Shown one piece after another: positions 34,727-45,763 of a stretch of 64,000 bases of DNA. The stretch spans positions 744,001 to 808,000 of the forward strand of contig NZ_BPMV01000001.1 of the NCBI RefSeq assembly GCF_019656655.1, written 5' to 3'. A program made the translations under genes and the position numbers. Numbering within the stretch: position 1 is the stretch's first letter; every line of letters starts with the position of its first letter. The notes under the pieces were generated by a model. It ran no database searches, was not told the origin of the DNA, and worked only from the letters and a program-made list of their open reading frames with translations. Origin of the DNA: Tsukamurella sp. TY48 (GTDB lineage Bacteria > Actinomycetota > Actinomycetes > Mycobacteriales > Mycobacteriaceae).

Positions 34727-35872
34727 CTAGACGTCCAGGGTGCAGTCGCCCACCGCGACGGAGATGCACGTCTGGATGCGCTCACCCTCGGTGTGCAGAT
34801 CACCGCTGCGCAGATCGCGCACCTGGCCGTCGGCCAGCTGCACCACGCAGGTCTGGCAGATGCCCATACGGCAGCCGAAGGGCATCTGCACGCCCGCGGC
34901 CTCGCCCGCCTCCAGGAGGGTGGTGGCACCGTCGACCTCGGCGGTCTTGCCCGACTTGAGGAAGGTGACATCACCGCCCGAGGCGGAGACATCGGCGCGC
35001 TCGATAGTGAAGCGCTCCTGGTGCAGGCGCGACTCGATGCCGCGCTCCTTCCAGGCCACCTCCATGTCGTTGAGGAAGACGCCCGGGCCGCAGATCCAGG
35101 TCTGGCGCTCCTGCCAGTCCGGGACCACCTCGTCGAGGTTCTGCGGCGTGAGCCGGCCCGCGTCGCGGGTGTACCGCAGCTGCACGGTCACGTTGTCGTG
35201 GTTGGCGTCGAAGGCCTCGAGCTCGTCCCGGAACAGCGCCGCATCGGCGCTCGGGGCCGAGTGCACCGCCACGATGTCGGTGGAGGCGGGGATGCCGCGC
35301 CGCTCCAGCGTGCGCAGCATGGCCATCACCGGGGTGATGCCGCTGCCCGCGGTGAGGAACAGGACCTTGGGCGGCAGCGGATTCGGCAGGGTGAAATCGC
35401 CCGACGGTGCCTGCAGCCGCACGATCGTGCCCTCGGAGACCCCGGTGACCAGGTGGTTCGACAGGAAGCCCTCGGTCATCGCCTTGACGGTGATGGACAC
35501 CAGCCGCGGCCCGCGCCCCTCGCCCATGTCCGGCACGGAGGTCAGCGAGTACGACCGCCAGGTCCACTTGCCGCCGACGAGCACACCGATGCCCACGTAC
35601 TGGCCGGCCTCGTACTTGGTGTTGAAGCCCCAGCCGGTCTCGATGGTGAGCGTGACCGACTCGTCGGTCTCCTGCTGGACGCCGACGATCTTGCCGCGCA
35701 GCTCGCGCGCCGACCACAGCGGGTTGATCAGGTGCAGGTAATCGTCGGGCAGCAGCGGCGTGGTCAGCCGTGCCACCGCGCCGCGCACCAGATTGGTGCG
35801 CGGGTGCTCGGCGGAGACGTTCTTGGCCGGGGCTTCGAGCCAGTCACGGAAGGCACGGAACGAGTTGCTCAT
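34727..35872 (-). CDS. Flavin/[2Fe-2S] oxidoreductase, desaturase electron donor (Rv3230c-like)
   Basis: A 381-residue ferredoxin-reductase-type protein. An FAD domain with WRSYSLTSVPD and an NAD(P) domain with LFLTAGSGITPVMAML come first. A C-terminal plant-type ferredoxin domain has the cluster cysteines in GCRMGICQTC and a fourth cysteine about 29 residues later (RIQTC). In M. tuberculosis the matching protein supplies electrons from NADPH to DesA3, so it probably serves the three desaturases here. The ATG at 35872 is preferred over an upstream in-frame GTG/ATG because MSNSFRAFRDW is the family start. The 27-bp desaturase operator lies 30 bases upstream. Confidence 0.93.
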   Translation of the reverse strand: MSNSFRAFRDWLEAPAKNVSAEHPRTNLVRGAVARLTTPLLPDDYLHLINPLWSARELRGKIVGVQQETDESVTLTIETGWGFNTKYEAGQYVGIGVLVGGKWTWRSYSLTSVPDMGEGRGPRLVSITVKAMTEGFLSNHLVTGVSEGTIVRLQAPSGDFTLPNPLPPKVLFLTAGSGITPVMAMLRTLERRGIPASTDIVAVHSAPSADAALFRDELEAFDANHDNVTVQLRYTRDAGRLTPQNLDEVVPDWQERQTWICGPGVFLNDMEVAWKERGIESRLHQERFTIERADVSASGGDVTFLKSGKTAEVDGATTLLEAGEAAGVQMPFGCRMGICQTCVVQLADGQVRDLRSGDLHTEGERIQTCISVAVGDCTLDV

Positions 35873-35901
35873 GACCCTGAGACTAGAGGGCCGCAACCCG
35901 A

Positions 35902-35928
35902 TGGGACAATTCCAGTGATCTTGTCCCA
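35902..35928. promoter_or_regulatory. Desaturase operator A (TGGGACAA-N11-TTGTCCCA)
   Basis: TGGGACAA (35902-35909), 11 bases, TTGTCCCA (35921-35928): a perfect 8-bp inverted repeat. It lies 30 bases before the reductase ATG and matches the site at 32787-32813 in arms, spacing and part of the gap. Confidence 0.7.
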
Positions 35929-35951
35929 GTCGTGGTCCCGGTCACGGAGCG

Positions 35952-36494
35952 CTACAGCAGCTCCAGCAGGAAGGGCAGTTCCTGGGTCGCGTACCAGGCC
36001 AGATCGTGGTCCTCGGCATCGCCGACGGCGAGCTCGGCGTCCTCGTCGCCCAGGTCCGCGGCGTCGACCACCTGCGCGGCCCGGACCACCGCCTCCTCCG
36101 CCTCGGAGACGTCCACGTGCACGGAGAGCACGTTCGACAGCTGGATCGGCTCGGTCACCTTGAGCACCGCATCGTCGAGATCGGGACGCTCCTTGGCCTC
36201 CGGGACGTCCACCGTGATCACCACGCGCCGCACGGGATCCGGTTCGGCGGCGCCCTCCTCGGGCTCCGCGGTCGCGCCCGGGGCATCGTCGTCGACGGCC
36301 AGCAGGCGCAGCGAGGCGCGCGCGGCGTGCCGCATCGCCGCCTCGGCGAGCTCCTCCTCGTCGCCGGAGGTGTAGGCCTCGCGGAGCGCGGGCGTCACAC
36401 CGAAGACGGTGCCGCCCAACGGGAACAGCTGACCATCGCGCTGCAGCACCTGCAGGCCGGCCAGAGTGGAGGGCACGTACACCCGGACTGTCAT
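35952..36494 (-). CDS. DUF6912 family protein (Rv3231c-like)
   Basis: A 180-residue acidic cytoplasmic protein. The start MTVRVYVPSTLAGLQVLQ and the final WYATQELPFLLELL are the conserved ends of the family that contains Rv3231c. The middle has an acidic, variable linker (PGATAEPEEGAAEPD). No catalytic motif was recognised. Its ATG overlaps the stop of the WS/DGAT-family gene (ATGA), so the two are coupled and may work together in storage-lipid metabolism, which is only inferred. Confidence 0.8.
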   Translation of the reverse strand: MTVRVYVPSTLAGLQVLQRDGQLFPLGGTVFGVTPALREAYTSGDEEELAEAAMRHAARASLRLLAVDDDAPGATAEPEEGAAEPDPVRRVVITVDVPEAKERPDLDDAVLKVTEPIQLSNVLSVHVDVSEAEEAVVRAAQVVDAADLGDEDAELAVGDAEDHDLAWYATQELPFLLELL

Positions 36495-37897
36495 CGATCT
36501 CCCTTCGCTGAGGACGCCAGCTCGTCCAGCGCCTCGTACAGGAACTCGGTCATCGAGATCACGTCCCACATGCCATCGCGGTCGGCGTTGAGACCGAAGT
36601 ACACCTTTCCGTTGTACGACGTGATCCCGATCGACACCACTTGGTTCGCGATGAGCGGAGGCACCGGGTACACCTGCTGCACCTCGATCCCGGCCAGGTA
36701 CACCGGCGCCTGGGGCCCCGGCGCGTTCGTGACCAGGATGTTGAACGACCGCGGCGAGACACTCATCGCGGTCCGCGCGCCCAGCGCGTGCAGCGTGGGC
36801 GGAGTGAACCCGCCACTGGTCGCGAGCGCCCGCGCCGCCACCTGCCGGTTGCGGTCCACCTGCGCCGCCGCGCCGTGCGCGATCTGCCGCAGCCGCACCA
36901 CCGCGTTGCCCTCGGCCACGGGCAGCCGCACGATGTACGCCCGCACCTGCTCCCCCACGCCCAGGCCCACATCGTCGACGGCGATCGGCTCCAGCACCCG
37001 CACCTCGGTGCCGGCGCTGATCGGCTCGCCACGCGAGATCAGCCAGGTGCGCAGGCCGCCCGCCACCACCGACAGCAACAGATCGTTCACGGTGCAGCCG
37101 TAGGCCGCGCGGAGCCGGCGGAACTCCTCGAGATCCATGGCGACCACCGCGAACCGCCGGCTGCGCGAGATGGGCACGTTGAGCGAGCGCACCGGTGTCA
37201 CCGCGGTGCGCGCACGGACCAGCGAGGAGGCCCGCTCGATCACATCGGCGGCGTTCGCCTGCAGGCCGGTGATCGATTCGGCGACCTCGCCCACCACGCC
37301 CTGGATCATCGACGCGGTGCGCGCCGGCCGCGAGAGCATGTCGATCACGGCGCCCATCACCAGCTCGCCGTCGCTGGGCTCGTGCTGCCCCATCCACAGG
37401 TCCTCGGGCAGCTCGGGCAGGCGCGGATCGGCGGTGAGCAGCAGCTGCATCAGATCGACGTTGGCGCGGCCGTCGACGAGCGCCAGGTGGGTCTTGGTGA
37501 ACACGGCCAGCCGATCGCCGCCGAGGCCCTCGATGAGGTACACCTCCCACAGCGGCCGCTCCTTGTCGAGCGGGCGAGAATTCAACCGCGCCACCAGATC
37601 GTGCAGCTGATCGTCGCTGCCCGGCTGCGGCACCGCGGACACCCGAACGTGATAGGTGATGTCGAAATCGCGGTCCTCGACCCAGACCGGGCGGGCGATG
37701 CCCAGCGGCACCGTCCGGACCTTCTGCCGGTAGCGCGGGACCTCCGCGAGCCGCTCCTCGATCGCCGCCAGGAACTGCTCGTACTCGAGCCCCTCCGCCG
37801 GCCGCTGCACGATCGCCAGCGAACCGACGTGCGTGGGCGTGGTCGAGTCCTCCAGCGCGTAGAACTCCGCATCGGACTGGCTGAGCCTGCCCTTCAT
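36491..37897 (-). CDS. WS/DGAT-family acyltransferase with altered HHxxxDG motif
   Basis: A 468-residue member of the wax-ester synthase/diacylglycerol acyltransferase family (Tgs type; Rv3234c is in the same place). RPLWEVYLIEGL and TVNDLLLSVVAGGLR are conserved blocks. The active-site motif, normally HHxxxDG, reads HLALVDG: His137 is kept but the second histidine, the catalytic base in studied enzymes, is Leu138 (codon CTG). The protein may therefore be catalytically weak or have another role. The ATG follows GGGGAGG by a few bases. It is coupled to the DUF6912 gene by an ATGA overlap. Confidence 0.88.
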   Translation of the reverse strand: MKGRLSQSDAEFYALEDSTTPTHVGSLAIVQRPAEGLEYEQFLAAIEERLAEVPRYRQKVRTVPLGIARPVWVEDRDFDITYHVRVSAVPQPGSDDQLHDLVARLNSRPLDKERPLWEVYLIEGLGGDRLAVFTKTHLALVDGRANVDLMQLLLTADPRLPELPEDLWMGQHEPSDGELVMGAVIDMLSRPARTASMIQGVVGEVAESITGLQANAADVIERASSLVRARTAVTPVRSLNVPISRSRRFAVVAMDLEEFRRLRAAYGCTVNDLLLSVVAGGLRTWLISRGEPISAGTEVRVLEPIAVDDVGLGVGEQVRAYIVRLPVAEGNAVVRLRQIAHGAAAQVDRNRQVAARALATSGGFTPPTLHALGARTAMSVSPRSFNILVTNAPGPQAPVYLAGIEVQQVYPVPPLIANQVVSIGITSYNGKVYFGLNADRDGMWDVISMTEFLYEALDELASSAKGDR

Positions 37898-37991
37898 CCA
37901 CGCCTCCCCACCGTTGCAATGCCATGTCGCGATGTCCGCGTCAGCATACGCTGACACCGCGACCGACCGGAGGGATCCTGACGCCGCCCTG

Positions 37992-38594
37992 ATGCGTCTA
38001 ACCGATATGGGGGCAATCGTCGTCGCGCCAGGTCGCACACCGCGTTCACCGCTGCATCCGCCGGTCCCACCGACCGGTCCGGCGCCGTGCGGATTCACCA
38101 TTCTCCGTGCGCCGAACGCCGAACCCGCGGCGCTGCCGCTGCGCCGGCCCCGCACCCCGCACCGCGATGCGCCGCCGGTCCCCGAGCCCGCACCGCCGTC
38201 GGCCGCGCCGGCTCCGTCGGGCGACGGGCCGGTGACCGCCGTGCACCCCGATGCCCAGCGCTTCGTGCTGTCCACACTGCGCCCGCTGTTCGAGGTGCTC
38301 GATCGTCGCCGGCCGGCCCGGCACCTCACCGCGATCGCGTCCGCGACCGTGGTGGACGTCCTGCGCGTGCTCGCCGACTCCGGGACGGGGCTCACCGTGA
38401 CCGGCTGGGGTCGGGTGCACGTGGCCTCGCCGCGGGCCCTCACCCCTCGGCTGCGGCCCCGTCCCGACGATCCGGAGGTGGGTGCGGAGGTCTTCCTCAC
38501 CTACAGCCGCGGCGGCCGGACGCTCGCCGCCGCGGGCCGCGTGGAAGCCGCGGCCGGACGGTGGCGGTGGGTCGCCTTCACCACGGCGGCATGA
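37992..38594 (+). CDS. Rv3235-like protein (DUF6459), SecA-linked in gene order
   Basis: A 200-residue protein. The first half is proline/alanine/arginine-rich and disordered. The second half is a compact domain, RRPARHLTAIASATVVDVLR then AEVFLTYSRGGRTLAAAGRVE and RWRWVAFTTA at the end, as in the Rv3235/DUF6459 family found near secA in many actinobacteria. An interaction with the Sec machinery has been suggested for the family from gene context only. The start is uncertain: ATG codons at 37992 and 38007 are both possible. It is divergent from the WS/DGAT gene. Confidence 0.68.
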   Translation: MRLTDMGAIVVAPGRTPRSPLHPPVPPTGPAPCGFTILRAPNAEPAALPLRRPRTPHRDAPPVPEPAPPSAAPAPSGDGPVTAVHPDAQRFVLSTLRPLFEVLDRRRPARHLTAIASATVVDVLRVLADSGTGLTVTGWGRVHVASPRALTPRLRPRPDDPEVGAEVFLTYSRGGRTLAAAGRVEAAAGRWRWVAFTTAA

Positions 38595-38646
38595 GACGGC
38601 CGCATGAGCGTGCGGCATGCGATGGCGGCATGAGGCGGCCGCGTGA
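38585..38646. repeat. 23-bp direct repeat at the end of the Rv3235-like gene
   Basis: GGCGGCATGAGACGGCCGC... (38585-38607) recurs at 38624-38646 with two mismatches, 39 bases apart. The first copy includes the stop codon of the gene, so it is a short local duplication. Confidence 0.55.
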
Positions 38647-38729
38647 ACCGGCGGGGCGAAGCCGGTAGCGGTGCGGCAACGGTTCGCCCGAATCCGCCCG
38701 CCCGGCGTCGAACCGCGGTACACAAGGGC

Positions 38730-39413
38730 ATGTCCATCAGCGAATTGCGCGCCGCCTTCCGCTACCGGGTGGCCAGGCACCTGTTGATCGGCCCCGGCCT
38801 GTGGGCCTGGGGCCGGCCGAAGTTCACCGGCCTGGAGAACATCCCGCGCACCGGTCCGGTGATCCTCGCCGCGAACCACCTGGCGATCTCCGACTCCTTC
38901 TACGTGGTGCAGAGCGCGCGGCGGCCCGTGAGCTTCCTCGCCAAGGCCGACTACTTCACCCAGCCGGGCCTGCGCGGCAAGCTCAAGAAGATCTTCTTCT
39001 CCGGCATGGGGCAGATCCCCGTGGACCGCAGCGGCGGCACCGCCTCCTCCCCCGCGCTGGACGCGGCGACGAAGATCGTGCAGGACGGCGGCGCCTGGGG
39101 CATCCACCCCGAGGGCACCCGCTCGCCCGACGGTCGGCTGTACAAGGGCAAGACCGGAGCGGTGCGGGTGGCGCTGGCCACCGGCACCCCGATCGTCCCG
39201 ATCGCCTTGCGCAACACCGAGGACCGCACGCTGAAGAACTTCTGGAAGCGTGAACCCGTCACCGTCGAGGTGCTGCCGCCGCTCGATCTCAGCGATGCGA
39301 GCCTCGACGACGAGGCCTCGGTGCGGCGCGCCACCGACGAACTGATGGCCGTGCTCGCCAAGCACAGCGGCCAGGAACAGGTGCCCGCCTACGCCAAACC
39401 CGGCGGCAAGTAG
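38730..39413 (+). CDS. 1-acyl-sn-glycerol-3-phosphate acyltransferase (PlsC family)
   Basis: A 227-residue PlsC-type acyltransferase. NHLAISD (about residues 48-54) is the catalytic NHx4D motif and the later HPEGTRSPDG is the glycerol-phosphate-binding EGTR block. FSGMGQIPVDRSGG lies between them. It attaches an acyl chain to lysophosphatidate or a similar acceptor at the membrane face. ATG start; longer frames upstream are not conserved. It ends 24 bases from the convergent secA stop. Together with the desaturases and the WS/DGAT gene it gives the region a glycerolipid theme. Confidence 0.9.
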   Translation: MSISELRAAFRYRVARHLLIGPGLWAWGRPKFTGLENIPRTGPVILAANHLAISDSFYVVQSARRPVSFLAKADYFTQPGLRGKLKKIFFSGMGQIPVDRSGGTASSPALDAATKIVQDGGAWGIHPEGTRSPDGRLYKGKTGAVRVALATGTPIVPIALRNTEDRTLKNFWKREPVTVEVLPPLDLSDASLDDEASVRRATDELMAVLAKHSGQEQVPAYAKPGGK

Positions 39414-39437
39414 CCGCCGGGTCCGGTGCTGCCGCGC

Positions 39438-42191
<2,754 letters not shown>

Positions 42192-42212
42192 TGAGCAACC
42201 TCAATCTCGTAC

Positions 42213-42241
42213 GCGGAAGATCCCGCAAGCGGAAGATCCCG
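42213..42241. repeat. 13-bp direct repeat upstream of secA
   Basis: GCGGAAGATCCCG occurs at 42213-42225 and 42229-42241, a 16-base period, in the 90-base gap between hpf and secA. The second copy leads into the hairpin at 42235-42265. Confidence 0.5.
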
Positions 42242-42265
42242 GCCGCCGTCACGGCGACCGGGATC
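42235..42265. terminator. Hairpin between hpf and secA
   Basis: GATCCCGG, CGCCGT and their complements ACGGCG, CCGGGATC form a near-perfect stem centred on 42250. It follows the hpf stop (42282) by 16 bases. No T-run follows on the minus strand. Confidence 0.65.
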
Positions 42266-42281
42266 CATCGTAGGCGAAACG

Positions 42282-42998
42282 TCAGGTCAGGCGGAGGAGG
42301 CCGTAGTCGAAAGCCTTCCGTCGGTACACCACGGTGGGCTTCTCGGTCTCCTTGTCGAAGAACAGGAAGAAGTCGTGACCGACCAACTCCATCTGGTAGA
42401 GCGCATCATCGACCGTCATCGGCGTGCCCGGATGGTCCTTGATGCGCACCACCTGACCGGGCAGGTGATCCTCGACGAGCGCCGCGTACGGATCGTCGTC
42501 CGTCGCGTCGGAGGCGTCCGGCAGGGCCGACGGTGCGGTGGCCTCGGAGACGGAGACCGGCGTGCGGTTGCCGTAGTGCACCTTCTTGCGGTCCGAGGCC
42601 TTGCGGATGCGGGACTGCACCTTCGACAGGGCCAGTTCGAACGCGGCGTAGAAGTTGTCCGCGGACGCCTCCGCGTGGGCGACGCCGCCCTTGCCGCGCA
42701 CCGTGAGCTCGAGCTTCTGGCACGACTTGGACTGCCGCGGATTGGGTTCGTGGAGCAGTGCCACTTCGAAGAGGGTGATGGTGGACCGGAATCGTTCGAG
42801 CCGCGCCAGCTTGTCGCCTATGTAGACGCGGAAGTGTTCGGGCACTTCCACGTTCCGACCGTCGATGGTCAGGGGGGCGTTGGGCGTCAGGTACTCCTTG
42901 TCGCGCTCGTCGGCCACGTGGCCGGGTTCGCGGAACGGATCCACCTCGACGGTGCTGGCACCGGTGCGGTTGGTATCGCGAGAGGACAGAAGGGTCAT
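42282..42998 (-). CDS. hpf: Ribosome hibernation promoting factor, long form (HPF/RaiA)
   Basis: A 238-residue long-form HPF. The N-terminal S30AE domain (about residues 38-140) contains VPEHFRVYIGDKLARLERF and SADNFYAAFELALSKVQSRI. The C-terminal S30AE_C dimerisation domain has VRIKDHPGTPMTVDDALYQMELVGHDFFLF. Long HPFs pair 70S ribosomes into 100S dimers in stationary phase or protect 70S in mycobacteria. The start is supported by GAAAGG 8 bases before the ATG. It is upstream of secA in the same order as Rv3241c. Confidence 0.95.
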   Translation of the reverse strand: MTLLSSRDTNRTGASTVEVDPFREPGHVADERDKEYLTPNAPLTIDGRNVEVPEHFRVYIGDKLARLERFRSTITLFEVALLHEPNPRQSKSCQKLELTVRGKGGVAHAEASADNFYAAFELALSKVQSRIRKASDRKKVHYGNRTPVSVSEATAPSALPDASDATDDDPYAALVEDHLPGQVVRIKDHPGTPMTVDDALYQMELVGHDFFLFFDKETEKPTVVYRRKAFDYGLLRLT

Positions 42999-43274
42999 AG
43001 AAGATGCCTTTCGTGTGGGCCCCGACGGGTGCACTCCGGCCGGATCACCAGTCCGCCGTCTTTGCTGCGCGCGCGTCTTCGGGCTCAGATCTTCTGCGCC
43101 GGGCGGATTGCCGGGCGCCAGGAGGGTGTCGCATCACCTCCGATCCGTGGAACCGGTCGGGCACCGTTTCACGAGCCCGCTGGTAGTACCCGAAGATAGC
43201 CCGGCCGCCGCTCGCCCGCCACCGTTTGCGCACCTTGAGTTCACCGTGTCGTCACGCGCCGGGTTCGCGTACCC

Positions 43275-43943
43275 TCACGCCGCCGCGATCGTGAGCGCCG
43301 CCGAGACCCGCACGCCGCGCCGCGCCAGGGCCGCGACCGACTCGGCGAGGGTGGCGCCGGTGGTCACCACGTCGTCGATCAGCACGAGCGCACAGTCGGG
43401 CGGGGGCCCGAGCACGCGGACGGTGCCGGCCACCGTGTCCGCCCGGGCGGCGGCGCTCAGCCCCACGGAATCGGGCCGTCCCGCCGAGCGCAGGACCGGG
43501 GCGACGCGCACCCGGGACACCGGCCCGGCCGCCTCCGCCGCGGCCCGGCACATCGCCGTCACCACATCGCCGCCGCGGCGCCGCGCGGCCCACCGGGTGG
43601 TGGGCGCGGGTACCAGCACCACCGGATCGTCGAGTTCGTGCCACGCCCGCAGCCGCAGCAGGCCGTGCGCCAGCGCGCGGCCCAGCGGGACCGCCAGATC
43701 GCCGCGGCCCCGCTCCTTGAGCTGCAGGACGGCGCGGCGCCGCGGACCGTCGTACCGGCCCAGCGTCCACACGGGCACCCCGACGTCGACGGTGCTGCGG
43801 ATGCGCGCGGGAACGTCGTGCAGCGCCGCCTCGCAGCGGCCGCACCAGCGCACCGCGGGCGCGCCGCAGCCGCCGCAGGTGCGCGGGATCGCCAGGTCGA
43901 CGAGATCGTCGACGGCGCCCACCAGGTGACGTGCGATCCGCAT
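43275..43943 (-). CDS. comF: ComF-family phosphoribosyltransferase
   Basis: A 222-residue ComF-type protein. The N-terminal zinc site is formed by CGGCGAPAVRWCGRC. The phosphoribosyltransferase domain has the PRPP loop VLIDDVVTTGATL near the C-terminus. ComF proteins act late in DNA uptake in competent bacteria; in actinobacteria the role is open (Rv3242c equivalent). The ATG at 43943 matches the family start MRIARHL. It lies 29 bases behind lpqB, so it belongs to the mtrA-mtrB-lpqB transcript. The 276 bases between it and hpf (42999-43274) hold the likely hpf promoter, which I could not pinpoint. Confidence 0.88.
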   Translation of the reverse strand: MRIARHLVGAVDDLVDLAIPRTCGGCGAPAVRWCGRCEAALHDVPARIRSTVDVGVPVWTLGRYDGPRRRAVLQLKERGRGDLAVPLGRALAHGLLRLRAWHELDDPVVLVPAPTTRWAARRRGGDVVTAMCRAAAEAAGPVSRVRVAPVLRSAGRPDSVGLSAAARADTVAGTVRVLGPPPDCALVLIDDVVTTGATLAESVAALARRGVRVSAALTIAAA

Positions 43944-43972
43944 CGGCTCCCCCGATCGCCGGCGGTGGCGCG

Positions 43973-45763
43973 CTAGCCCGGCATCACCGGGTTCGCCCGG
44001 CCCCCCGCCAGGCGATCCACCTGGCTCCAGTATTGCGCGCCGCTGTCCGCGCCGATGGCGATGCTCCACACCCCGGACGAATCGGTCGCGTAGATCGTGT
44101 TCAGCGAGGCCGCGACCATCGTGACCGGGGGCGAGAGGTTGCGGCTGGGCAGCGCGATGACATCGCCCGCGTCGTAGCGCACCGTCAGCACGGGCGATTC
44201 CGTGGTGTTGCGGCCCACCACGAAGGTGTCGCCGGTCTGCCAGTCCACCGAGGCCGGAGCCAGGTCCCGGTCGGTCTCCACCGGCTGCAACCGGGAGATG
44301 GTGGGCTGCCCGTCGGGTTTGGTGAGGATCACGCCCACCAGCACCTTGCCGCCCGCGATCAGCGCGACCCGGACCCCGTCACGGGAGAGCCGCAGTTCGG
44401 TGATCGGACCGGGTGCCGCGGCGGCGACCTCCGCCGAATCCACATCGGTCGGCGTGACCTCGCCGGTGGTCTGGTCCTGCCGCAGCCGCACCACCCGGGT
44501 GCCGTCGAGCACCGTCCACACCGTGGCGTCGTCGGGCATCCAGGACGGGCGGGTCATCGAGCCCGCGGTGAGCACCTGGGTGGGCACGCCGCCGTACGGG
44601 CCGATGGACAGTGCCGTGCCGGGGCCGCCGCGGGGACCCGAATCGAGGACGGCCGCCACCTGCCGGCCCGAGGCCGACAGGCCCACGGACCGGATCGAAT
44701 TGCTCACGCCGAAGGGCCCGGCCACCGGGGTGACGGCCGCGCCGGACACCTTGACGAACCGGCCGTCGAGCACGCCGTGCAGGCCGACCGCCAGATCGGA
44801 CGAGGCGTTCGGGCTGCTGGAGGCCACGTCGTTCGGGTTCCAGCCCGAGACGTGCTTATCGTCGAGCGGCGTGCCGTCCACGGTGATCACGTACGGTCCC
44901 TGCACCTCGGCGCCGGCCAGCGTCCACACCACCTGCCCGGCGAGCAGGCGTCCCACATCGGGGTCCATCCGCGGCAGGCCCGTGAAATCGACGCGGACAC
45001 CCGCGTACCCGACCCCGGGGTCGCGTTCGGCGCCCTGCGCATCGGTCACCGATCCGCGCACCGACGCGGTGCTGCCGAAGGGATTGAAGACGGCGCCCAC
45101 CAGGCTCGACCGCGGGCCGCGCACCAGCAGCATCAGCAGATCGGCGGGGAGTTTCGCGCGGGGGCTGGCGAGCCATCGCGCATCCGGCACCAGGGTGCGG
45201 CCGGTGGGGTCCGGGAAGTAGAGCACGTACCGGCTGTACACGGCGCGGAACTGCTGGGTGTCGATCACCAGCATCGGGGTGGCACCCACATCGCTGAGCC
45301 CCTGGATGCGCCACTGCCCCTCGACCTGCACCAGTTGCAGGTTCTGGGTGATCGACTGGCTGGTCGGCTCGAAAGTGCCGTCGGCGCCGAAGAATCCGGT
45401 GGCCTGCGCGCGGATGGTCGCCTTGATGAGATCGGAGGAGCGCTCGGTGGGCAGCACGTCGATGTTCTTGACCACCACGGCGCGCTGCGGCACCTGCCAG
45501 GTGGTCGCGCCCGCCGCCACCAGGAACTTGCGCGAGGCGGCGTAGTTGTTGTCCGCCATCGCGTTCGCCTTGAGGAAGTCGCGCACGATCGTCTCCGGCG
45601 GGGCGTCCTTCTGCGGGGTGATGTTCCGATCGACCGACTGTTTACCGCCGAGGTCGCCGATCACACTGGGCCGGGAATCGCCGGGAATGGTGGCGCATCC
45701 CGCCAGCGCCAGCGACAGGGCGAGCAGCGCGATCAGCAGTCGCGCGCACCGGGACTCACGCAT
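43973..45763 (-). CDS. lpqB: Lipoprotein LpqB, MtrB-associated
   Basis: A 596-residue lipoprotein. The signal ends in LALAGC, with the acylated cysteine at 23. A GerMN-type domain (about residues 190-320) is followed by a beta-propeller-like LpqB domain. In mycobacteria LpqB binds the outer part of the sensor kinase MtrB and tunes MtrA phosphorylation, linking cell-wall state to division. Its start overlaps the mtrB stop by 8 bases, so it is translated right after the kinase. This is the canonical order mtrA-mtrB-lpqB. Confidence 0.95.
   Translation of the reverse strand: MRESRCARLLIALLALSLALAGCATIPGDSRPSVIGDLGGKQSVDRNITPQKDAPPETIVRDFLKANAMADNNYAASRKFLVAAGATTWQVPQRAVVVKNIDVLPTERSSDLIKATIRAQATGFFGADGTFEPTSQSITQNLQLVQVEGQWRIQGLSDVGATPMLVIDTQQFRAVYSRYVLYFPDPTGRTLVPDARWLASPRAKLPADLLMLLVRGPRSSLVGAVFNPFGSTASVRGSVTDAQGAERDPGVGYAGVRVDFTGLPRMDPDVGRLLAGQVVWTLAGAEVQGPYVITVDGTPLDDKHVSGWNPNDVASSSPNASSDLAVGLHGVLDGRFVKVSGAAVTPVAGPFGVSNSIRSVGLSASGRQVAAVLDSGPRGGPGTALSIGPYGGVPTQVLTAGSMTRPSWMPDDATVWTVLDGTRVVRLRQDQTTGEVTPTDVDSAEVAAAAPGPITELRLSRDGVRVALIAGGKVLVGVILTKPDGQPTISRLQPVETDRDLAPASVDWQTGDTFVVGRNTTESPVLTVRYDAGDVIALPSRNLSPPVTMVAASLNTIYATDSSGVWSIAIGADSGAQYWSQVDRLAGGRANPVMPG

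Noticed and set aside
43045..43233. A 62-codon frame on the minus strand upstream of hpf
   Set aside because: Arginine-rich, no clear ribosome-binding site and no recognised family. It is more likely hpf leader sequence.
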